A stretch of DNA of 8,077 nucleotides from Chloroflexota bacterium. GTDB taxonomy: Bacteria > Chloroflexota > UBA5177 > JANWHV01. Each line of letters starts with the position of its first letter. Within the stretch, counting starts at the first letter, position 1. The stretch covers positions 1 through 8,077 of the forward strand of contig JAICHN010000238.1 of the NCBI GenBank assembly GCA_025924845.1, given 5' to 3'. Position numbers and translations under genes: made by a program. Positions 1 through 6,071 of the stretch are shown one piece after another. The notes under the pieces were generated by a model. That model worked only from the letters and a program-made list of their open reading frames with translations. It was not told the origin of the DNA and did not search any database.

Positions 1-798
1 ATATTCACCCTTGAATGTCCCGAATTTTTTGGTTGGCTTGACCCCGCCTTGGGCCCCCCCGACCACCACAATAGTTTCACCGGTGATAAACGAGGCGTCA
101 GCGGAGGCCAGGAAGGCGAATACCGCCGCCACCTCCTCGGGTCGGCCGACCCGGCCCAAGGGGATCTTATCGCGGGCATATGCCTGAAAGTAGGCATCAT
201 CGGTGTGGGCGCCCTCGGTCAGCGGCGTACGGATAAAGCCGGGCCCGACCGCGTTGACTCGAATGCCGTGCGGGGCAAGATCGATGGCCATGGACTTGGT
301 GAGCAGCACCACGCCGCCCTTGGATGCGTTGTAATGGGCCAGATCCTCCTCGCCCACGAGGCCATTGGTGGAGGCCATATTCACAATGGCGCCGCCGCCG
401 CCTTGCTCTACCATCAGACGTGCCGCCGCCTGACCGACCAGGAACATGCCCTTGAGATTAATGTCCACCGTACGGTCCCAGCTCTCCTCGCTGATTTCCA
501 GGAAGTGCTCGGGAACGGCAATCCCCGCATTATTGATCAGGACATCCAAACGAGGCAGCGAGGCCCGTGCCTCCTCCAACATGCCCTGCACCGCCGCCGC
601 CGAACTGACGTCCACCAGGCAGGTCCGCACCGCCGCGCCGGCCTCCTGGAGGCGCGGCAAGACGTTCTCCAGGGCGGCTGCATTCCGATCGGCCACCAGG
701 ACGGTTGCCCCTTCGCTCAGAAATCGCCGCGCCGTCTCCAGGCCGATCCCGCTCGCGCCGCCCGTAACAAGCACTCCCTTGCCTACAAATCGCCGCAT
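1..798 (-). CDS. SDR-family NAD(P)-dependent oxidoreductase, 3' end cut by window edge
   Basis: This is a classical short-chain dehydrogenase/reductase, a soluble enzyme that interconverts an alcohol and a carbonyl; the substrate cannot be read from sequence. The visible 266 residues contain the complete catalytic core. The cofactor loop TGGASGIG is at 12-19, and Asp37 at the end of beta-2 suggests NAD(H) preference. LVDV is at 61-64, NNAG at 89-92 and Asn114 in the helix-4 motif. Ser143, Tyr156 and Lys160 (YNASK) form the catalytic set, followed by PG at 186-187. The ATG at 796-798 is chosen because GGAGGG sits five to six bases upstream and the protein then begins in the usual family manner. 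In-frame ATGs 15-33 bases further upstream have weaker signals. It follows the flavoprotein gene by 51 bp and is probably the last seen gene of the operon. Two oddities stand out. Val246 replaces the Asp of the usual VDGG end motif. A basic tail (PTKK, residues 255-258) then continues past the edge without a stop. Confidence 0.93.
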   Translation of the reverse strand, partial: MRRFVGKGVLVTGGASGIGLETARRFLSEGATVLVADRNAAALENVLPRLQEAGAAVRTCLVDVSSAAAVQGMLEEARASLPRLDVLINNAGIAVPEHFLEISEESWDRTVDINLKGMFLVGQAAARLMVEQGGGGAIVNMASTNGLVGEEDLAHYNASKGGVVLLTKSMAIDLAPHGIRVNAVGPGFIRTPLTEGAHTDDAYFQAYARDKIPLGRVGRPEEVAAVFAFLASADASFITGETIVVVGGAQGGVKPTKKFGTFKGEY

Positions 799-802
799 TC
801 GT

Positions 803-808
803 CCCTCC
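803..808 (-). promoter_or_regulatory. Ribosome binding site of the SDR gene
   Basis: On the minus strand GGAGGG precedes the ATG at 796-798 by four to five bases. It decides between this start and the in-frame ATGs upstream. It lies in the 51-bp gap after the flavoprotein stop codon, so the SDR can be translated independently of that gene. Confidence 0.7.
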
Positions 809-849
809 GTCGGCTGCATCATCGCCTTCATTTCCGATCAAAACGTGCT

Positions 850-2265
850 CTACCATCCATCACGAAGCGCCGTCCGGGCCGCGTGATAGCCGCACATCCC
901 ATGCACGCCGGGTCCGGGCGGCGTTGACGCGGAGCACAGGTAAACTCCTTTCAGCGGCGTCCGGTATGGGGTGAGACTGGGCGTGGGGCGAGTGAACAGT
1001 TGGCGGAGATCCGATACCCCGCCCGTGATGTCCCCGCCCAGCAGATTGGCGTTAAGGCGCTCCAGGTCGGCCGGACCGGTAGCCGCCCGGGCCAGGATGC
1101 GGGCACCGAATCCGGGTGCGTACCGCTCCACCATCGCCTCGATGCGATCCGTCATGTCCACGGTCGAGCCGTTGGGAACGTGGCAATAGGCCCAGGCCGT
1201 GTGCATGCCGGCCGGCGCGCGGGTCGGGTCGAAGAGGCTCGGCTGGGCCAGCAGTACATAGGGGCGCGTACCGCACTTGCCCGCCCAGGGCGCGCGCTCG
1301 GACGCGGCAATCTCCTCCAGCGTCCCACCAAGGTGTAGGGTGCCGGCACGGGCGCAGGCGGCTGCCCGCCAGGGAATTGGCCCCGACAGGGCCCAATCCA
1401 GCTTGAACACGCCCGGTCCATACCTGTAGCGCGCCAGGGTGCGACGGTACGCCGCCGGAAGGCGCTCGCCCGCCAGGCGAAGGAGGGACCGTGGGGAGAC
1501 GTCGCAGAATACCGCGCCGGCAGGCGGTATTTGATCGAGATTCTCCACGGGGAGGCCGGTGATGATTTCGCCGCCCAGGCTTCGCAGGTAGGCGGCGAGG
1601 GCGTCGGTGAGTCGTCCCGCCCCGCCGCGCGGAAACGGCCAACCGACCCGGTGACCGAGCGCGCCGAGCACCATGCCGAACGCCGCCGTTGCCGGCCGCT
1701 CGAGGGGAAGGCAACCGTGCGCGCTCAGCCCGCCCAATAAGGCGCGGGCGCCCATGGTGCGGAAGACATGGTCGGCCAGGAAGCGGGCCGGCCAGATGGC
1801 GCGTGTCCCAAAACGAGCGGCGGCGAGAGGATGGCGAGGAACACGCGGTGGACCCATAAAAACGGGAACGATGCGCTCCCAATCTCGAACCACGGGCAAC
1901 ATGAGCCGGGTGTAGGCGGGATCATCCTCGCCCAGGCCGCCGGCGGTGGCGCGTACCGATCGCTCCAGCAAGATTGCCTTCTCGTCGATCGGATGGGCGA
2001 GGGGTGCGGGCGGATAAATCCATTCCAGGCCGTACGCAGCCAGGGGAAGGGCGCCAAAAAAAGGTGAGCCGACCGCGAAGGGATGAATGGCGGATCCCAC
2101 GTCGTGGATGAAGCCGGGCAGAGTCAGGGCCGCTGAACGGAGGCCGCCCCCGATCTCGGCCTGAGCCTCGATCAGCAGAACCGAGCGGCCGGCCTGGGCC
2201 ATCGTAATCGCGGCGGCCAGCCCGTTTGGTCCCGCGCCCACCACCACCGCGTCATAGCGAGACAT
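850..2265 (-). CDS. FAD-dependent oxidoreductase, phytoene desaturase/PYROXD2-like (COG1233)
   Basis: This is a 471-residue flavoprotein of the phytoene-desaturase-related amine oxidase superfamily, which oxidises, desaturates or isomerises hydrophobic substrates such as isoprenoids; the actual substrate is unknown. The N-terminal Rossmann motif VVVGAGPNGLAAA spans residues 7-19, with the ribose-binding Glu33 ending beta-2 and a GG(G) stretch at 39-41. A PRGGAGRLTDAL motif at 212-223 is typical of the CrtI/PYROXD2 group. The C-terminal FAD-contacting stretch, with STPPGPGVHGMCGY at 447-460, is close to the family consensus. Length is normal. The open frame extends to 2346, but the start is placed at ATG 2263-2265 because the dinucleotide fold begins immediately after it and the extension is unlike the family. 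The start overlaps the end of the DUF2071 gene by 14 bp and has no clear Shine-Dalgarno, so coupled translation is likely. A carotenoid or polyprenyl substrate is inference only. No phytoene synthase is visible. Confidence 0.9.
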   Translation of the reverse strand: MSRYDAVVVGAGPNGLAAAITMAQAGRSVLLIEAQAEIGGGLRSAALTLPGFIHDVGSAIHPFAVGSPFFGALPLAAYGLEWIYPPAPLAHPIDEKAILLERSVRATAGGLGEDDPAYTRLMLPVVRDWERIVPVFMGPPRVPRHPLAAARFGTRAIWPARFLADHVFRTMGARALLGGLSAHGCLPLERPATAAFGMVLGALGHRVGWPFPRGGAGRLTDALAAYLRSLGGEIITGLPVENLDQIPPAGAVFCDVSPRSLLRLAGERLPAAYRRTLARYRYGPGVFKLDWALSGPIPWRAAACARAGTLHLGGTLEEIAASERAPWAGKCGTRPYVLLAQPSLFDPTRAPAGMHTAWAYCHVPNGSTVDMTDRIEAMVERYAPGFGARILARAATGPADLERLNANLLGGDITGGVSDLRQLFTRPTPSLTPYRTPLKGVYLCSASTPPGPGVHGMCGYHAARTALRDGW

Positions 2266-2998
2266 CGACGCGATCCAGATTCCAGGCAACCACATCAAGG
2301 CGGCGCGCGAAGTGCGCCAGGGGAGGCTGTTCGGGCAAGGCCACATGGAGCGGGCTTGTCATTGTATTGCGGCGGATCTCCACTTCGGCGGGCTGAAGCG
2401 GCCAAGGCGCATGTTCAATATCGCCGCGCCAGGCTCGTCCATGCCGATCCGCCGCATACAGACAATGGCGGGTGGTCAGAAAGGATTCGAGCGACCCTTT
2501 CGATGCTGGACTGACCGGCCCGGTGGGTCGATACGACGTCTCCAGCACGGCCGGACCAATCAGCCGATGCGTTCTGACGCTTTGATAGCGGATACCGTCT
2601 CCGATCCGTGTACTGCTCATCCGGGCGTCATAATAGGGGAGGCGAAAGACCAGGCGAGCGGCGCGAACGGCGAGCGGGTTGGCCGCGTCGAGACTGAAGA
2701 ACCATACGCCCGGCTTGTCATCCACGGTGACATAAGTACGGACGTTGAGTTCGCAAAAAGCGGAAAGCCGCGGCAACTCGGGCCCGAAATGGGGGCGCAC
2801 CCCGCGCATACTAAAGGGCACTATGCCGAGCCAGGCCCACCCATCGAACGTATCCAGCCGCAAGACCGGCGGGATCAACGGGCGCACAACCTCGGCCGGC
2901 AACGGCCAGTGCATGAACAGGAGATCGTGCCACTGCATGGCCATGATCCAGGGGCGTGCCGGTACCGGCCACGGACGGGGTGGAGGATCTGTGCTCAT
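2252..2998 (-). CDS. DUF2071 (YqjF-like) family protein
   Basis: This is a 248-residue soluble protein recognised as DUF2071/YqjF by its run of conserved aromatic motifs. They are MQWHDLLFMHWPLP (21-34), LIPPVLRLDTFDGWAWLGIVPF (41-62), GVRP (66-69), ELNVRTYV (83-90), PGVWFFSLDA (96-105) and LPYYDARM (120-127). The family adopts an acetoacetate-decarboxylase-like beta fold. Bacillus YqjF has been linked to responses to nitroaromatic compounds, but no enzymatic reaction is established for the family, so none is claimed. Length is typical and no signal peptide or membrane segment is seen. Its ATG overlaps the TGA of the upstream glycosyltransferase in an ATGA (2995-2998), and its own stop overlaps the start of the flavoprotein. 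It is therefore embedded in the operon by overlaps on both sides, and no independent ribosome binding site is evident. Confidence 0.9.
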   Translation of the reverse strand: MSTDPPPRPWPVPARPWIMAMQWHDLLFMHWPLPAEVVRPLIPPVLRLDTFDGWAWLGIVPFSMRGVRPHFGPELPRLSAFCELNVRTYVTVDDKPGVWFFSLDAANPLAVRAARLVFRLPYYDARMSSTRIGDGIRYQSVRTHRLIGPAVLETSYRPTGPVSPASKGSLESFLTTRHCLYAADRHGRAWRGDIEHAPWPLQPAEVEIRRNTMTSPLHVALPEQPPLAHFARRLDVVAWNLDRVDVSL

Positions 2999-4659
2999 CG
3001 GGTAATTTTACCGTACACCACCGCGTTGCCGACGCGGAACACGGCACGGTAGTGCGCCCTGAGAAAAGGCGCCAGTCCCAAAGCAGGCGGTGTAGCCGGC
3101 TCGATCAGCACGATATACGGGGGAGGATTGCCCTGAAGGACGGGCAGCACGGAGGCGCCGCTGCCGGGGACTACCGGACGGTAGAAGGCCGAGAGAAAAC
3201 GCGCCGCGTGTTCGTATCCCGAAAGATAGTAGATCCAGGGAGCGTTCCCCCACACGTAAAGGCGTTCCGGCGCGCGCGGGTGCGCTTTGAGGTACGCGGC
3301 AACGGCGACATTCCGTTCCACCCGAGGGTCGATCCGGTTACCGTAGGCCGTGTCACTGAGGTCCCCGGTAGCATACTGCCAAAAATATGCATAGTAGGCG
3401 ACGGTATCACTGCCGGGCGATGGGTTCGGGCTGGTGCGCGCCAGGGCAATCGTGGAAGCAAGGGGAACGGCCGCGGCCCAAACGATGACGAGGGCCACCA
3501 CAATCCGCTGAAAGATGAGCGCCGCATGCCGTGACGCCGCGCGGCGATCCTCCCATCGATAAGGGTCGGTCTCCGCGCGCCTAGATGCACGCGTGACAAG
3601 GCGCTCGATCAGGAGGGTGAGGCAGATCGCGACAGGCGCGACCGCCTGGAGGAAGTAATGGGGGTAGGTTCGGCCGCTGGCCAGGGCGCCGAGTAGGGAC
3701 AGACCAAGCCACCAGGAGGCGCCCGCCCCAAACGGTAACACTCCGCCCCGACGACGCCGGGCGATCACGGTGCCGACTCCGAGCGCGGCGATCGGCGCCG
3801 CAACGGTGAGTACACTGACCAGTGGAGAGTGCAGGCTCTGTCCGGTGGATACATAGCCCCGGTTATAGCCGATCGTGGCATAGAGCGCATCGTCCAGGAG
3901 ACCTTGCACGGCTAACCAGACGGCGATCGCGCTCAGCGGAATGGCCGCGCCGACCGAGAGTAGGCCGAGTCGCGCCACCGCTACGCCCAGATGCTTGGCG
4001 TCGTCGGGCGGTAGGCCGTTCACCGCCGTGTCTGCCGGCGGCGAGTCGTAAAACAGGACTACCAACGCGGCGGCAAGGGCGTCCGCGCCCGCCGGCAGCT
4101 TGAACAAAATGCTCACACCGAAGGCGATCCCGGCGAGCAGCAAGCTCGAGTTAGCCGCCAGTGAGTGTCCAGGACTATGCAGCCTTACATCCAGCGCATG
4201 CCAGACGAGGGCCATGCCGACCGCCGAGGCAGCCGCGACAAAGATTTCGGCGTTTGCCTCGGTACCGTCAATCAGCGGCAAGTCCAGCCCGATACCGGCC
4301 AGGACGACGGCAAGGAGGGCAAGGGTCGGGCCGCGTCGGGCGCTCATCAGGCGATAGATCGCGGTAAGGGCGACCACGGACGCGACCAGGGCGAGGAGGC
4401 GCATGGTGGTGATGACATGGACCGCTCCACCCACTTGTTCGGCGGCCGCGTTGACCAGGTAGATGGCGGGCGGTTTGTTCTCCCAAATCTGGCGGTAAAG
4501 TCTTTCACCGTGGAGAAGGGCTCGCCCCACCGAAGCGTAGACGCCTTCATCGTTGAGCCAGGGGGGATCGGCCAATCCGGGGATGCGCCAGATAGTACAG
4601 AAAGCTATCAGCGCGGCAGGAGCAAGCGATGCCGGGAACCGGCGGCTCAGGCGACCCAT
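2995..4659 (-). CDS. Polytopic membrane glycosyltransferase, PMT/ArnT-like (GT-C fold, GT39/GT83 type)
   Basis: This is a 554-residue integral membrane protein with many hydrophobic segments, of the GT-C type that transfers a sugar from a polyprenyl-phosphate carrier on the outer face of the membrane. The first membrane helix (about 10-27) is followed by an extracytoplasmic loop with the Asp37-Glu38 pair in NDEGVYASVGRALLHGERLY (36-55), the catalytic/metal position of PMT and ArnT relatives. ENKPPAIYLV follows at 60-69. Central helices cover about 85-400, and the TYPHYFLQAVAP motif at 331-342 is typical of bacterial members. A soluble C-terminal region of about 140 residues includes VWGNAPWIYYLSGYEHA (469-485). 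A charged, proline-rich loop at 205-222 separates two helices. The ATG at 4657-4659 overlaps the preceding gene by 13 bp, and the adjacent GGTGG is too close to be a good ribosome site, which points to coupling. Donor, acceptor and sugar are not identifiable. Confidence 0.88.
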   Translation of the reverse strand: MGRLSRRFPASLAPAALIAFCTIWRIPGLADPPWLNDEGVYASVGRALLHGERLYRQIWENKPPAIYLVNAAAEQVGGAVHVITTMRLLALVASVVALTAIYRLMSARRGPTLALLAVVLAGIGLDLPLIDGTEANAEIFVAAASAVGMALVWHALDVRLHSPGHSLAANSSLLLAGIAFGVSILFKLPAGADALAAALVVLFYDSPPADTAVNGLPPDDAKHLGVAVARLGLLSVGAAIPLSAIAVWLAVQGLLDDALYATIGYNRGYVSTGQSLHSPLVSVLTVAAPIAALGVGTVIARRRRGGVLPFGAGASWWLGLSLLGALASGRTYPHYFLQAVAPVAICLTLLIERLVTRASRRAETDPYRWEDRRAASRHAALIFQRIVVALVIVWAAAVPLASTIALARTSPNPSPGSDTVAYYAYFWQYATGDLSDTAYGNRIDPRVERNVAVAAYLKAHPRAPERLYVWGNAPWIYYLSGYEHAARFLSAFYRPVVPGSGASVLPVLQGNPPPYIVLIEPATPPALGLAPFLRAHYRAVFRVGNAVVYGKITR

Positions 4660-5903
4660 CCACCGCTCAAAAATACGGCTGTGTTAACGATCAAGAAGGG
4701 GACCGCGATGCAGCAGGTTATCCCAAAGCGCCGTCTCGTGGCGGCGAGGAAAATGATCAGGGGGAAGGTGGTGGCCAGGAAGCGCGGCAGTGAGATAAGC
4801 GGCGACGGCGCTCCGTCGAACAAGGCGGGCGTAGAGAGCACCCCCAACCAGAAAAGCCACAGGAAGACGCCATAGGCGCGGGGTAGAGCGCGCGTGGCCA
4901 GAATGGAAATCGCCAGAAAGACCAGGCCCCACAGCGTATCGCTCATCGCGTGAATAGTAGGCCCGTCGAAGTGAGGTACATGGGTGAGAGGGCGGACGAT
5001 GGCCGCTTCAAGAGTCTGCCAGGGCAGCGCCCAGCCGCGATGCCAGGACCTCTGGCTGCTGCTGAAGGCGAACGCATTGCCGAAGCGCAATCCCAGGTAC
5101 GCCATGTAGGCCAGGAGGCCCAGCGGGATGATTGCTCCGGCCGCCACTCGCTCCGGCCGGCGATGCACGCGGGCAAGCGTGGCCTTGAGCAGCAATTTGG
5201 GGTGATGAGGCAAGCCGGGCCCGCCGCTCTGCCACCAGCTGACGAGGAACGGCCCGATCAGAATGATCCCGAGCGGTCGGGTTGCCGCCGCTAGGGCGCC
5301 CCACAGGCCTGCCGCCCACCACTGACGGACACGCAACTGGTAGCAGCAACGGAGCACGCAGAGCAGAAAGATACTCTCGCTATAGCCCGCGAAGAAGAAC
5401 AAACCAGTGGGAAACAGGGCCAGGAGCCAAACGGCGCGGCTCGCCCAGCGCTGACCGAAGTCCAGAACGGCCAACTGATAGAGAGTACACGCGGCGCCCA
5501 AGAAGCAAAGGTTGCTGAGCACCAACGCACCGGCGGCAGGTGACCATGGCCACAGCGCCAACCAGAGATGAAGGGCGAGGGGGTAGAGCGGGAAAAAGGC
5601 CAGACTTACATGGCCGTGCAGATCTTGCGCCGCGCTGTAGCCGTTGGTGGCGATATGCAAGTACCATTGGGAGTCCCAGCGGTTCCAGTAATCAGCCAGA
5701 GAATTTCCTACCGGTGCCGTGGCGCCCGGTAGGCCGCGCAGTCCATGCAGCGCCACTATCACCAAAGTGACTACGAGCAACAGCACTCGACTGGCCGCGA
5801 AGGGGATCAGCGTTTCTCGGAGGGCGGCCGACGCGGAAACCACGTGTCGGTGCGAGGTCGCCGGCAGCACCTGCGTGGCAGTGGACGGGGCGACGATCGC
5901 CAA
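4647..5903 (-). CDS. PIG-V/Mannosyl_trans2-like membrane glycosyltransferase, TTG start
   Basis: This is a 418-residue polytopic membrane protein resembling the bacterial relatives of PIG-V, the GPI mannosyltransferase II that uses dolichyl-phosphate-mannose. Evidence is the early luminal motif YWNRWDSQWYLHIATNGY (72-89) with Trp76-Asp77, AFFPLYPLALHL (102-113), YSES (174-177), ATRPLG (207-212) and SLPRFLATTFPL (371-382), all set among hydrophobic helices. The likely role is transfer of a sugar, perhaps mannose, from a polyprenyl-phosphate donor to an envelope lipid or glycan; bacterial members are mostly uncharacterised. No ATG exists in frame at the 5' end. The frame opens after a TGA just upstream, and TTG at 5901-5903 is preceded by GAGGGGGA at 5908-5915. 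A start further in (GTG at residue 21) would still keep the first helix (about 33-52). This is the first gene of the operon and overlaps the next by 13 bp. The product is clear; the exact start is less so. Confidence 0.85.
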   Translation of the reverse strand: MAIVAPSTATQVLPATSHRHVVSASAALRETLIPFAASRVLLLVVTLVIVALHGLRGLPGATAPVGNSLADYWNRWDSQWYLHIATNGYSAAQDLHGHVSLAFFPLYPLALHLWLALWPWSPAAGALVLSNLCFLGAACTLYQLAVLDFGQRWASRAVWLLALFPTGLFFFAGYSESIFLLCVLRCCYQLRVRQWWAAGLWGALAAATRPLGIILIGPFLVSWWQSGGPGLPHHPKLLLKATLARVHRRPERVAAGAIIPLGLLAYMAYLGLRFGNAFAFSSSQRSWHRGWALPWQTLEAAIVRPLTHVPHFDGPTIHAMSDTLWGLVFLAISILATRALPRAYGVFLWLFWLGVLSTPALFDGAPSPLISLPRFLATTFPLIIFLAATRRRFGITCCIAVPFLIVNTAVFLSGGWVA

Positions 5904-5907
5904 GCAT

Positions 5908-5915
5908 TCCCCCTC
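5908..5915 (-). promoter_or_regulatory. Ribosome binding site for the TTG start of the PIG-V-like gene
   Basis: The minus strand reads GAGGGGGA, then ATGC, then TTG. The purine tract is at normal distance from the TTG. The ATG inside the spacer (5905-5907) is in another frame that stops after 71 codons with no recognisable product, so it is not the start of this gene. Confidence 0.55.
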
Positions 5916-5948
5916 AGTTCATCTGCCGTTCATCATCCGCACAGTCTG

Positions 5949-5977
5949 AAGGTAGCTGTGCCGGGCTAACCCGTCAA
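5949..5977 (-). promoter_or_regulatory. Candidate sigma-70-type promoter of the five-gene operon
   Basis: On the minus strand TTGACG (5972-5977) is followed after exactly 17 bases by TACCTT (5949-5954). The -35 box matches the consensus at five of six positions; the -10 box matches at three of six. Transcription would begin near 5942 and leave a leader of about 40 bases before the TTG start. This is a pattern match only, and the organism's own promoter consensus is not known. Confidence 0.4.
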
Positions 5978-5985
5978 TGTGGGTG

Positions 5986-5999
5986 GTCCCATGTCCCAT
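5986..5999. repeat. Perfect 7-bp tandem direct repeat (GTCCCAT x2)
   Basis: Two adjacent copies of GTCCCAT lie between the candidate operon promoter and the probable carA start. Direct repeats in a shared promoter region can be regulator half-sites, but at 14 bp this may be chance. Confidence 0.35.
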
Positions 6000-6026
6000 T
6001 TCCTGGACCGCGTCCCCTTGTGTTCC

Positions 6027-6036
6027 CTACACTACA
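6027..6036. repeat. Perfect 5-bp tandem direct repeat (CTACA x2)
   Basis: CTACACTACA is an AT-richer patch just upstream of the carA ribosome site. It overlaps the only plausible -10-like hexamers on the plus strand. It is short enough to be coincidental. Confidence 0.25.
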
Positions 6037-6053
6037 TAAGAGCGGTAAGTGCA

Positions 6054-6062
6054 GGGGAGGAG
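6054..6062 (+). promoter_or_regulatory. Ribosome binding site deciding the carA start
   Basis: GGGGAGGAG is the strongest Shine-Dalgarno in the window. It ends nine bases before the in-frame TTG at 6072-6074, and no in-frame ATG or GTG follows at suitable distance. Its position inside the longer open frame argues that the frame upstream (from GTG 5979 or ATG 5991) is leader rather than coding. Confidence 0.6.
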
Positions 6063-6071
6063 CGCGAGCAA

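Larger units (their letters stand above)
5904..6071. promoter_or_regulatory. Divergent intergenic region between the glycosyltransferase operon and carA
   Basis: These 168 bases separate two divergent genes if carA starts at TTG 6072. They hold the candidate minus-strand promoter, two short tandem repeats and the carA ribosome site. For carA a possible -10 is TACACT or TACATA within 6028-6038, but no convincing -35 is seen at the right distance. No attenuator hairpin, leader peptide or PyrR-type structure was recognised. Confidence 0.5.

Noticed and set aside
49..927. 292-codon plus-strand open frame opposite the SDR gene
   Set aside because: It is antisense to an SDR with a complete catalytic set, has no recognisable domain, and long shadow frames are expected at this GC content.
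2266..2346. 27-residue N-terminal extension of the FAD oxidoreductase
   Set aside because: The FAD-binding fold starts right after the ATG at 2263-2265, and the extra stretch is the out-of-frame reading of the DUF2071 C-terminus.
2312..3052. 246-codon plus-strand open frame opposite the DUF2071 gene
   Set aside because: The minus strand here encodes an intact DUF2071 protein with many conserved motifs. The antisense product is low-complexity Arg/Gly-rich, with no ribosome site or family match.
4165..4875. 236-codon plus-strand open frame opposite the two glycosyltransferases
   Set aside because: It spans the overlap of two real genes, is hydrophilic and compositionally biased, and looks like a mirror of membrane-protein codons.
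5692..5907. 71-codon minus-strand frame starting at the ATG next to the PIG-V-like start
   Set aside because: It lies within the first part of the glycosyltransferase in another frame and shows no recognisable protein, so it is not reported as a gene. Only its possible effect on initiation is noted.
6018..6040. Possible carA promoter with TTGTGT as -35
   Set aside because: The spacing from TTGTGT to any -10-like hexamer (TACACT, TACATA) is far below 15 bases, so it is not listed as a promoter.
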